DNA of 8,360 nucleotides from Actinomycetota bacterium (lineage in GTDB: Bacteria > Actinomycetota > Acidimicrobiia > Acidimicrobiales > JAHWLA01), in the NCBI GenBank assembly GCA_019347595.1, contig JAHWLA010000121.1, positions 1-8,360 on the forward strand, in the 5' to 3' direction. The notes beneath the pieces are model-generated. The model worked only from the letters and a program-made list of their open reading frames with translations. It ran no database searches and was not told where the DNA came from. A program made the translations under genes and the position numbers. Shown here piece by piece: positions 1 to 5,982 of the stretch. Position 1 is the stretch's first letter, and the number at the start of each line of letters is the position of its first letter.

Positions 1-2
1 AC

Positions 3-1499
3 CGCATCGAGTCGGCGGGCGGCCTGGTGCTGTCGGCCACGCAGTTCTACGACCCGACCACGCCCGAGGGCCGGTTGATGCGCAACATGCTCGGGGCGAC
101 GGCCGAGCTCGACCGCGACCACATCGTCAAGCGGCTCTCCGACGGCGTTCGCCGGGTCGCGCGCGAGGGCCACTGGCCCGGAGGCATCCCGCCCTTCGGC
201 CTGGCGCGGCGGCGCACCGAGGCGGACAAGCACACCCGCGTGGTGCTGGACGAGGCCGAGGCCGAGACTGCCCGCACCGCCGCCGCGCTGGTGGTGGACG
301 ACGGGCTGTCGGCAGACGACGCCGCGGCGCGTCTCAACGCGCTGGGCCACCGCACGCGCACGGGCACGCGTTGGGGTCCGAAGTCGCTGCGGCGGATGCT
401 GCTGGCCGACCACCTCACGGGCACCTACCTCTGGGCCGCGGGCAGCCGGTCGCCGTCGAAGTCGGAGCCGGTCGCCATCCCGGTGCCCGCCGTGTTCAGC
501 CCCGAGCGTCACGCCGAGGTTCGCCTCGCCCTCGGCCCGGAGGCGGTGCCCGCCACACCCAAGGGGCGCTCCCTCTACGTGCTCTCCCGACGCATCGCCT
601 CGCCGTGCGGCAAGCACTACTGGGGCCGTCCATTCGGCCGGGACGGCGCTCGCCGTTACTTCTGCTCGGACGACTCCACGCGTTGCGGGTGTCCCCGGCT
701 CGACGCCGAGCGCGTCGAGGGCCGCGTGTGGGCCGAGGTCGCCGCCTTGTTGACGGACCCGGAGCGCCTGACGGCCATGGCCCGCGACCATCTCGCTACA
801 CAGGCCGAGCGCGTCGGTCGTCGGCGCGACGACCTGTCGGCGGTCGAGGCCAAGATCGCCAAGCTGGAGCGGGCGTTGAACGAGACGGTCGTCGACTACG
901 CACGCGAAGGCGTGCCCGCCGCAGTCGTGCGGGCGGCGACGGACACGCTCGCCGGCGAGTTGTCGCAGCTTCGACGGCACCGCGCCGACCTCGTGCGCTG
1001 GCGTTCGGCCGAGGAGGCGTCCGACCGTCACGCGAAGCGTCTGTGGGCGCTGGCCCGCACGGCGCTCGACCGCCTGCACACGATGGGCGACGACGAGCGC
1101 GCCGCCCTGCTCGCCATGCTCGCCGTGCAGGTCACGGTGACGGGGACGAGCCGGTGCCCGCAGTGCGACGGTCGGGGCCGCGTGGGCGGCCGACGTGGTG
1201 GCTACCGCTGCGGCCGTTGTCGTGGGATGCGAACGCTGGTCGACCTGCACATCGTGGGCGAGGTCATGGACGACCTTGGCGACACGTTGGGCGCTGACGG
1301 ACGGCACGGCGATTTGGTGCCCATGCCGTCCGCGCTCCCATGCGGGGCACTACTGCGACACGACGTGGGCCTTCGTAACCCAACCGCAACCCGTTCGCAG
1401 GGAAACCGCATGGTGCGCCCGTCACACTCTGGGTTCAGGAGGTTGCGGTGCTCACTTCGACGATCACAACCAAGGGCGACGTGGCGACGTGCTCGCTGA
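3..1499 (+). CDS. Large serine recombinase, 5'-truncated by the window edge
   Basis: The frame is open from base 3 to the stop at 1497-1499, giving 498 visible residues, so the start and the catalytic Ser/Arg resolvase core lie off the left edge. Residues about 10-60 match the end of the resolvase domain: a TPEGRLM motif, the long helix, then EGHWPGGIPPFG. A Recombinase-type DNA-binding domain follows (about 80-150). Next comes a zinc-ribbon-like segment with Cys202, Cys221, Cys228 and Cys230, where the first knuckle has only one Cys. Residues 265-333 form an Arg/Glu-rich coiled coil typical of phage and ICE integrases. An extra CPQC...CGRC pair (385/388, 403/406) makes a second zinc knuckle. 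The family catalyses site-specific integration or excision through a phosphoserine intermediate. The last ~55 codons lose the G/C third-position bias and overlap the following STAS gene by 52 bp, so the native end may have been extended at an integration junction. The family call is secure; whether the enzyme is active cannot be judged here. Confidence 0.9.
   Translation, partial: RIESAGGLVLSATQFYDPTTPEGRLMRNMLGATAELDRDHIVKRLSDGVRRVAREGHWPGGIPPFGLARRRTEADKHTRVVLDEAEAETARTAAALVVDDGLSADDAAARLNALGHRTRTGTRWGPKSLRRMLLADHLTGTYLWAAGSRSPSKSEPVAIPVPAVFSPERHAEVRLALGPEAVPATPKGRSLYVLSRRIASPCGKHYWGRPFGRDGARRYFCSDDSTRCGCPRLDAERVEGRVWAEVAALLTDPERLTAMARDHLATQAERVGRRRDDLSAVEAKIAKLERALNETVVDYAREGVPAAVVRAATDTLAGELSQLRRHRADLVRWRSAEEASDRHAKRLWALARTALDRLHTMGDDERAALLAMLAVQVTVTGTSRCPQCDGRGRVGGRRGGYRCGRCRGMRTLVDLHIVGEVMDDLGDTLGADGRHGDLVPMPSALPCGALLRHDVGLRNPTATRSQGNRMVRPSHSGFRRLRCSLRRSQPRATWRRAR
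1437..1442 (+). promoter_or_regulatory. Ribosome binding site of the first STAS gene
   Basis: A perfect AGGAGG lies 5 nt before the GTG at 1448. It fixes the start of the STAS gene, although it sits inside the recombinase reading frame. Its strength supports independent translation of the STAS operon. Confidence 0.8.
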
Positions 1500-1777
1500 C
1501 AGGCGAGCTCGACAGCTTCACCGCCCCTTCGCTGCACAGCATCCTGGTCCGGGCCGGAAGGCCGAGCGAGCTGCTGGTCGACATGGAACGCGTCACGTTC
1601 GTCGACTCGGCGGGCATCTCCGCCCTTGCCGCAGGCATTCGCAATCTCCACGCGGTCGGTACGGCGGTCGTCGTGTCCGTGCCGGCCGCGCACATGCGCC
1701 GGCTGCTTCGCGCCATCGGGCTCGACCGGCTGGCGCCGGTCGTGGACGGTCTCGTCGTCAGCGCACCTTCGGCGTGA
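1448..1777 (+). CDS. STAS-domain anti-sigma factor antagonist (RsbV/SpoIIAA-like)
   Basis: This encodes a 109-residue single STAS domain, the usual length for stand-alone anti-anti-sigma factors. Visible hallmarks are the LTGELD turn after strand 2 (residues 17-22) and FVDSAGISAL (51-60). In the family, Ser54 of the Asp-Ser motif is phosphorylated by an RsbW/SpoIIAB-type kinase; the unphosphorylated form binds the anti-sigma factor and frees the sigma factor. It is cytosolic. The GTG start is chosen for the AGGAGG 5 nt upstream. The stop TGA shares one base with the ATG of the next STAS gene, implying translational coupling in an operon that continues into a two-component system. No cognate kinase or phosphatase gene lies in the window, so the partner is unknown. 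The domain call is firm; the sigma-factor role is inferred from the family. Confidence 0.9.
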   Translation: MLTSTITTKGDVATCSLTGELDSFTAPSLHSILVRAGRPSELLVDMERVTFVDSAGISALAAGIRNLHAVGTAVVVSVPAAHMRRLLRAIGLDRLAPVVDGLVVSAPSA

Positions 1778-2133
1778 TGAACGATGCCGTCCGAACGGAC
1801 GGGGTGCGGACGTCGCCCTGGGACGCCCTCCGATTCACGGAGGAGCAGCCCGGGGACGGCACGGTACGGCTGCGGTTCGCAGGCGAGCTCGATCTGGCGA
1901 CGGGCGAGCGCCTGCGAGCCGCGGCCCGAGGCCGCGGCGACCTGGCGCAGGCCGTACGCGTGGAGATCGACCTGCGGAATGTGTCCTTCGTCGACTGCGC
2001 CGGCATGCGTGCCGTCACCGACGTCGTGCGTTCCGTCCAGGACGACGGCGGGTCCGTCGTCGTGACAGCCGGCCCTGCCGTCGCGCGAGTCGCCCGGCTG
2101 ATCGGCACGAATGACGAGGTGGTGTTCACCTGA
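1777..2133 (+). CDS. STAS-domain protein with Cys at the phospho-Ser position
   Basis: This encodes a 118-residue second STAS domain with an N-terminal extension of about 25 residues. It shows FAGELDLATGERL (34-46) and FVDCAGMRAV (71-80), which align with LTGELD and FVDSAGISAL of the preceding protein. Where the neighbour has the phosphorylatable Ser54, this one has Cys74, so the standard serine phosphorylation switch should be absent. It may act as a constitutive binder or a redox-responsive variant, or the equivalent Ser may have been lost without a replacement function. The ATG overlaps the upstream stop by one base (TGATG), and the stop overlaps the next ATG in the same way, so three genes are translationally chained. 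The STAS assignment is strong; the consequence of the Cys is inference. Confidence 0.88.
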   Translation: MNDAVRTDGVRTSPWDALRFTEEQPGDGTVRLRFAGELDLATGERLRAAARGRGDLAQAVRVEIDLRNVSFVDCAGMRAVTDVVRSVQDDGGSVVVTAGPAVARVARLIGTNDEVVFT

Positions 2134-2300
2134 TGTACGAGTTGAACGTCCGAGTCGAAGACAACGACGTGGTCATCGAGCCGCGAGGTGCGCTCGACGA
2201 CGCCGCGCGCGCACACCTGCGCGAGTGCATCGACGCGGCGGAGGAGTCGGGCTTCCACGCCCGCGTCGAGCCCCGCTGGGAGCACGTCCGGGCGTGCTGA
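2133..2300 (+). CDS. 55-residue half-STAS-like small protein
   Basis: This short ORF starts at the ATG overlapping the previous stop (TGATG) and ends with TGA at 2298-2300. The protein begins MYELNVRVEDNDVVIEP and continues RGALDDAARAHLRECIDAA. This segment lines up with the first two strands and first helix of a STAS domain; compare GELDSFTAPSLH in the first gene of the operon. It stops before the Asp-Ser strand and helix, leaving about half the fold. It may be a degraded third STAS paralogue or a deliberately short accessory subunit. Uninterrupted phase, chained overlap and GC-biased third positions favour real translation. No RBS of its own is needed if it is coupled. I do not recognise a named family for it. 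Confidence 0.6.
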   Translation: MYELNVRVEDNDVVIEPRGALDDAARAHLRECIDAAEESGFHARVEPRWEHVRAC

Positions 2301-2347
2301 CGTCCTCGTCGCCGGCAACCGAGGCGGAGGGGGCTACCGTTGCCTCG

Positions 2348-3031
2348 GTGTCGGGCCGCATCCTGATCATCGAGGACGACGACTCGATCCGGGCGACGAC
2401 GCGCCTGGTGCTCGAGGACGAGGGCTATTCCGTCGACGAGGCCACCTCCGCGGAGGAGGGGCTCGAACGGTTTCAGCAGCGCCAAGCCGACTGCGTGCTG
2501 CTCGACATCATGCTTCCCTCGCTGAGCGGCTTCGACTGCTGCCGCGAACTGCGCAGGCGCAGCGACGTGCCGATCATCATGGTCACGGCGCGGTCCGATG
2601 CTTTCGACGTCGTGGCGGGCCTGGAGGCCGGTGCCGACGACTACCTCACCAAGCCCTTCGAGCCCAAGGAGCTCACCGCCCGGCTGCGCGCCCTGTTGCG
2701 GCGCACGCGCGGCTTCACCGACAGCCCGCGCGTGATCCGGCTCGGCGACGAGCTCGAAGTCATCCCCGACGAGGGGCTGGTGCGACGCAGCGGCGAACCG
2801 GTCCACCTGACCCGCACGGAGTTCCGGCTGTTGTGCGAGATGGCGGCGGCGCCGAACCGGGTCTTCACCAGGGAGACACTGCTCGAGCAGGTGTGGGGCT
2901 ACGGCTACTTCGGCGAGGCCAAGCTGGTCGACGTCCACATCCGCCGGTTGCGCACCAAGATCGAGGACGACCCCGCGTCGCCCCGCTTCGTCCAGACGGT
3001 GCGCGGGCTCGGCTACAAGGTCGTCCCCTAG
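2348..3031 (+). CDS. OmpR/PhoB-family response regulator (MtrA-like)
   Basis: This encodes 227 residues from the GTG at 2348. The receiver domain (about 4-116) carries the acidic cluster Glu9-Asp10-Asp11, the phosphoacceptor Asp53 in LLDIMLP, Thr80 in IIMVTAR and Lys102 in LTKPF. A winged-helix DNA-binding domain follows (about 130-226), with LTRTEFRLL, the VWGYGYFGE loop, VDVHIRRLRTKIE and a VRGLGYKV ending. It would be phosphorylated by the adjacent kinase and bind direct-repeat operators. GTG 2348 places the start four residues before the first strand, as is usual; a GGAGG run lies about 15-20 nt upstream, rather far. An upstream in-frame GTG at 2294, overlapping the half-STAS gene by 7 bp, would add 18 residues and is the alternative. 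A 10-nt gap leads to the kinase gene. All key residues are present. Confidence 0.93.
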   Translation: MSGRILIIEDDDSIRATTRLVLEDEGYSVDEATSAEEGLERFQQRQADCVLLDIMLPSLSGFDCCRELRRRSDVPIIMVTARSDAFDVVAGLEAGADDYLTKPFEPKELTARLRALLRRTRGFTDSPRVIRLGDELEVIPDEGLVRRSGEPVHLTRTEFRLLCEMAAAPNRVFTRETLLEQVWGYGYFGEAKLVDVHIRRLRTKIEDDPASPRFVQTVRGLGYKVVP

Positions 3032-3041
3032 GGGGGCGGAC

Positions 3042-4391
3042 GTGCGGCTACGGCGTCGCCGCCTGCGCGACCGGCTCATCGCAGCCTTCGCCCTGGGCGG
3101 CCTGTTCCTCGTCACCGCCTTGGCGGTGCTCACGCATGTGGTCGCGCGCGACTACCTGCTCGACCAGCGGCAGTCCTCCGCCGTGCGTCAGGCGCGCGCC
3201 AACGCCCGCCTGGTGGCCACGCTCGTGCGGGTTCCGGACACCGGACTGTCCCGCCTGCTCGGCGCCCTCGAGACGCGCGAGTCGTCGCGTTCGGTCGTCC
3301 TCCACGGCGGCGAGTGGTACGCCACGTCGGTCGCCGTGGGGCGCGACGCCCTGCCGCGCGATCTTCGCTCGCTGGTGGTCGACGAACGCGAGCCGGGCCG
3401 CCAGCGCTTCCGCCTCGGACGCGAGCCCGCGCTGGCCGTCGGCATACCGCTCCCCGAAGGCGACGCCTACTTCGAGGTATTCCGCCTCACCGAGCTGGAG
3501 CGGACGTTGCGCGCTCTGCGCTACGCCCTCGCCCTCGCCGGGGGGGCGACGGTGGCGGGCTGCATCGCCCTGGGCGCCTGGGCCAGCCGACGGCTGCTTC
3601 GCCCGGTCGCCGACATCGGCAAGGCCGCCGAGCAGATCGCCGCGGGACGGCTCGACGCCCGTCTCGATGTGGGCGGCGATGCCGAGCTCGCCGCGCTGGC
3701 CGACGGGTTCAACACCATGGCGGCGTCGCTGGAACGACGCATGGCGCGCGACCGCCGCTTCGCCTCCGATGTCAGCCACGAGCTGCGCTCGCCGGTCACG
3801 GCGTTGAAGTCGGCCGTGCAAGTGATGCGAACGCGCCGCGACTCCATGGACGACCGGGGCAAGCGGGCCTTCGACGTCCTGGCTGCGGAGGTCGACCGCT
3901 TCGACCGGCTGGTGCGCGACCTGCTGGAGATCTCCAGGGCCGACCAGGACCCCTCGGACGCCGACTTCGAGGACGTCGATCTGGCTGCCCTGGTGCACGC
4001 CGCGGCGCGGGGCGCACGGGTGGACGTCGACGGCGCCAGGCCGGTTCGCGTCCGAGGCGACAAGCGCAGGCTCGAGCAGCTCGTGGTGAACCTGGTGGAG
4101 AACGCCGGCGCCCATGCGGGCGGGATCGACGTCATCAGAGTCCGCCGGGATGCGGGCCGGGCCGTGGTCGCGTTCGAGGACCGAGGCCCCGGTGTCCCCG
4201 TCGAGCAGCGCGACCGCATCTTCGAGCGTTTCGCCCGGGGGCCGTCGTCGGGATCGCGGCCCGGCGGCGTCGGACTCGGGCTGGCGCTCGTCCGTGAGCA
4301 CGCGCGCGTCCACGGCGGACGGGTATGGGTGGAAGACCGCGAGGGCGGCGGCGCCCGCTTCGTGCTCGAGCTACCGGAGGCAGCCAAGTGA
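3042..4391 (+). CDS. Membrane sensor histidine kinase (MtrB/MprB-like)
   Basis: This encodes 449 residues. TM1 (about 12-35) and TM2 (about 160-182) flank an extracytoplasmic sensor loop of about 125 residues with no recognisable ligand domain. HAMP follows (about 183-235; RRLLRPV and FNTMAASL). Then comes HisKA with His246 in DVSHELRSPVTAL, and HATPase_c with the N-box NLVENAGAHAG (Asn350, Asn354), G1 DRGPGV (380-385), FERFARG and G2 GVGLGLAL (409-416). All catalytic boxes are intact. In the family it autophosphorylates on His246 and passes phosphate to the response regulator encoded just upstream. It starts at GTG 3042 behind a G-rich GGGGGGCGGA leader. Its stop overlaps the lipoprotein start (GTGA), the arrangement of mtrB-lpqB in actinobacteria. 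The signal sensed is unknown. Confidence 0.93.
   Translation: MRLRRRRLRDRLIAAFALGGLFLVTALAVLTHVVARDYLLDQRQSSAVRQARANARLVATLVRVPDTGLSRLLGALETRESSRSVVLHGGEWYATSVAVGRDALPRDLRSLVVDEREPGRQRFRLGREPALAVGIPLPEGDAYFEVFRLTELERTLRALRYALALAGGATVAGCIALGAWASRRLLRPVADIGKAAEQIAAGRLDARLDVGGDAELAALADGFNTMAASLERRMARDRRFASDVSHELRSPVTALKSAVQVMRTRRDSMDDRGKRAFDVLAAEVDRFDRLVRDLLEISRADQDPSDADFEDVDLAALVHAAARGARVDVDGARPVRVRGDKRRLEQLVVNLVENAGAHAGGIDVIRVRRDAGRAVVAFEDRGPGVPVEQRDRIFERFARGPSSGSRPGGVGLGLALVREHARVHGGRVWVEDREGGGARFVLELPEAAK
4376..4380 (+). promoter_or_regulatory. Ribosome binding site of the lipoprotein gene
   Basis: GGAGG lies 7 nt before the GTG at 4388, inside the last codons of the kinase gene. It decides the lipoprotein start at the GTGA overlap. 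Confidence 0.7.
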
Positions 4392-4963
4392 CGAGACGCG
4401 GGCTGGTTCGTGCTGCGGCGTGCGCCGGGCTCACGGTTGTCATCCTGGCCGGCTGTGGCGTCCCCGCCCAGGACGATGCCGACCGCTTGGGCGACCAGGG
4501 AGCGGTCGTCCTGCTCGAGCCCCAACCTGCGTCCCGGCCGGGCGCGGCGACGGTTCCCGTCTACTTCGTGCGAGGCGAAGCGCTGGTGCCCACGCCTCGG
4601 GCCGTGAGCCCGCTCACCGTGGAAGCCGTCGTGCAGGCGCTCATCGCCGGGCCGTCACGAGACGAAGCGGCCGCCGGTTTGCACAGCTCTGTCGGGCCCT
4701 CCGTCCGCGTCGGCCGTGCCGCCGTCGAGGACGGCGTGGCCCGCATCGACCTGTCGTCGCCGTTCGCGCAGGCTCGGTCGGAGGACCAGGTGCTCGCCGT
4801 CGCCCAGTTCGTCTACACGGTGACCGGGCTGCCGGGCGTCGATGCCGTCGCTATCACCGTCGACGGCGAGCCCATCGAAGTCCCCACGCGCGAGGGGGCC
4901 GCTCTCAAGAGCGGCCCCCTGCGGCGCACAGACTTCCCGGAGCTCGACGCGTCGGCTCCGTAA
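4388..4963 (+). CDS. GerMN-domain lipoprotein (short LpqB-like)
   Basis: This encodes 191 residues. The N-terminus has Arg3-Arg4, a hydrophobic stretch and the lipobox LAGC, with Cys23 the predicted lipidation site, so the protein should sit on the outer face of the membrane. Residues about 56-165 resemble a GerMN (sporulation/germination) domain: PVYFVRGEALVPTPRAV, then LTVEAVVQALIAGP, VARIDLSSPF and the late VDAVAITVDGEPIEVP. Actinobacterial LpqB follows MtrAB and regulates the kinase, but it is about three times longer and adds a beta-propeller; this protein has the GerMN part only. The GTG start overlaps the kinase stop by 4 bp and has GGAGG 7 nt upstream. It probably modulates the kinase's extracytoplasmic loop; this is inferred from the operon. 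The 3' end contains a perfect hairpin. The gene is convergent with the DUF6458 gene, with a 3-nt gap. Confidence 0.87.
   Translation: MTRRGLVRAAACAGLTVVILAGCGVPAQDDADRLGDQGAVVLLEPQPASRPGAATVPVYFVRGEALVPTPRAVSPLTVEAVVQALIAGPSRDEAAAGLHSSVGPSVRVGRAAVEDGVARIDLSSPFAQARSEDQVLAVAQFVYTVTGLPGVDAVAITVDGEPIEVPTREGAALKSGPLRRTDFPELDASAP
4893..4920. terminator. Perfect 13-bp hairpin at a convergent gene end, candidate terminator
   Basis: Bases 4893-4905 are exactly reverse-complementary to 4908-4920, with only CA between them, giving a GC-rich stem. It lies within the last 25 codons of the lipoprotein gene and 47 bp beyond the stop of the converging DUF6458 gene. No T-run follows on either strand, so a classical intrinsic terminator is not shown. 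U-less hairpins have been proposed to terminate in actinobacteria. It could serve both strands, or slow ribosomes. Confidence 0.5.
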
Positions 4964-4966
4964 CCG

Positions 4967-5185
4967 TCACACGCGGTCGCGATGGCGGGCGTCGTCGTGG
5001 ACGACGGTCTCGCGCCGCCACGGCATGGTGGAGGACGCCAGCAGGCCCCACAGCAGGCCGATGGCTCCGGCGACCATGAGGATGATGCCGATCGTGTCGA
5101 GATCGACGCCTTGGACGTCGCCCGTCACTGCCCAGTAGAGGATGGCGCCCAGGGCCAGGAAGAACACGCCGATGCCGATGCCCAT
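4967..5185 (-). CDS. Small DUF6458-type membrane protein
   Basis: This encodes 72 residues with two transmembrane segments (about 2-21 and 31-50) joined by the short polar loop DVQGVDLDTIG, then a charged Arg/His/Asp-rich tail. The MGIGIGVFFLALGAIL opening and GVDLDTIGIILMVAGAIGLL match the actinobacterial DUF6458 family, whose function is unknown. The start is fixed by AAAGGAG (5191-5197 on the complementary strand) 5 nt before the ATG; the longer frame upstream has no support. It converges on the lipoprotein gene and is divergent from the channel-like gene, so it is probably monocistronic. Confidence 0.85.
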   Translation of the reverse strand: MGIGIGVFFLALGAILYWAVTGDVQGVDLDTIGIILMVAGAIGLLWGLLASSTMPWRRETVVHDDARHRDRV

Positions 5186-5319
5186 GACAACTCCTTTGGT
5201 CGGTGGTTTCGTTCGTACCCAGCGGCTCGCTGGACGATCGCGGGCGCGACGGTCGTAACCCGACTGCAAGCTTCGGAATCGAGACTGATTCGACCGCTCG
5301 TCGGGTAGAGACCGCCACC
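5186..5319. other. Divergent intergenic spacer
   Basis: This 134-bp spacer lies between the DUF6458 gene (leftward) and the channel-like gene (rightward). It must hold their promoters unless one is read through. It contains the DUF6458 ribosome binding site at 5191-5197. I could not pick convincing -35/-10 pairs. A short imperfect dyad (GAATC...GATTC, 5276-5291) is present but weak. Confidence 0.45.
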
Positions 5320-5982
5320 GTGGCCACGTCCCCGCGGCGACTTCGGCCGCCGACCGACGGTGAGCGCCTCGCGGAGTCGATCGCCGCCCGCCTCGACGTG
5401 CCGGTCACCGTTGCGGGCATCCTCTTCGTGCTCGTGATCGTGGCCGACGGCATCACGCCCGCGTCGAGCCCGTGGAAGGATGTCTGGGCCACGGCCGGGT
5501 GGGTGCTGTGGGGGCTGTTCGTCCTGGAGTTCGTGCTCCGCCTGGTGGTAGCGCCGTCGCGCCGGGCGTTCCTCAGGCGCAACTGGTGGCAGCTCGTCTT
5601 CCTCGCCCTGCCCTTCCTCCGCTTCCTGCGCGCCTTCACCCGGAGCGCGCGGGTGGCGAGGGCGGTGTCGAGCTCGGTGCGGGGAACGCGTACGGCAGGG
5701 CGGCAGCTCACCGGTCGTGTGGGATGGGTGGTGACGGTGACCCTCGGCGTGGTGCTCGCGGCCGGCCAGGTGCTCTACGAGTACGGGCCGGGGCTGACGT
5801 ACGGCGAGTCGTTGCACCGGGCGGCGATGGGTGCGATCAGCGGCCAGCCCATCGGTGCCGAGGGCGCACTGGTCGCCGTCCTCGAGATCGCGCTCGCCGT
5901 GTACGCCACGGTGTTCTTCGCCGCCCTCGCCGGCGCAGTCGGCGCGTTCTTCCTCGGCCGCAACGGGGAGGTCTCCCGATGA
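5320..5982 (+). CDS. Voltage-gated ion-channel-like membrane protein without a K+ selectivity signature
   Basis: This encodes 220 residues from the GTG at 5320. Hydrophobic segments lie at about 27-44, 57-77 and 89-105, followed by an S4-like basic helix with arginines at 101, 104, 108, 111 and 114. Segments at about 135-152 and 183-212 then bracket a short re-entrant region. This is the order of a voltage-sensor plus pore channel (ion transport family) with a shortened sensor. Where K+ channels have TVGYG, this protein reads AAMGAISGQPIGAEG (168-182), so K+ selectivity cannot be assumed. GTG 5320 is chosen because the upstream in-frame stretch from 5203 lacks coding character and would fill the divergent spacer; the RBS is weak. 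The stop overlaps the DUF1622 ATG by 4 bp, so the two are probably co-expressed. It may be a non-selective channel or a structural derivative. Confidence 0.75.
   Translation: MATSPRRLRPPTDGERLAESIAARLDVPVTVAGILFVLVIVADGITPASSPWKDVWATAGWVLWGLFVLEFVLRLVVAPSRRAFLRRNWWQLVFLALPFLRFLRAFTRSARVARAVSSSVRGTRTAGRQLTGRVGWVVTVTLGVVLAAGQVLYEYGPGLTYGESLHRAAMGAISGQPIGAEGALVAVLEIALAVYATVFFAALAGAVGAFFLGRNGEVSR
5967..5971 (+). promoter_or_regulatory. Ribosome binding site of the DUF1622 gene
   Basis: GGAGG within GGGGAGGT sits 7 nt before the ATG at 5979, inside the last codons of the channel-like gene. It supports the ATGA-overlap start. Confidence 0.7.

Noticed and set aside
2188..3807. A 539-residue + strand open frame overlapping the response regulator and kinase
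   Set aside because: It is low-complexity Arg/Pro/Ala-rich translation with no domain. The overlapping frames have complete catalytic motifs, so this is a GC-rich shadow.
3048..4313. A 421-residue - strand frame opposite the kinase
   Set aside because: No recognisable domain; it mirrors the third-codon bias of the kinase gene.
5276..5291. Short dyad GAATC...GATTC as an operator
   Set aside because: Only five matching pairs; expected by chance in a window this size.
5203..5319. N-terminal extension of the channel-like protein from an upstream GTG
   Set aside because: The codons lose GC3 bias, the peptide is polar and motif-free, and it would fill the divergent spacer. GTG 5320 is preferred.
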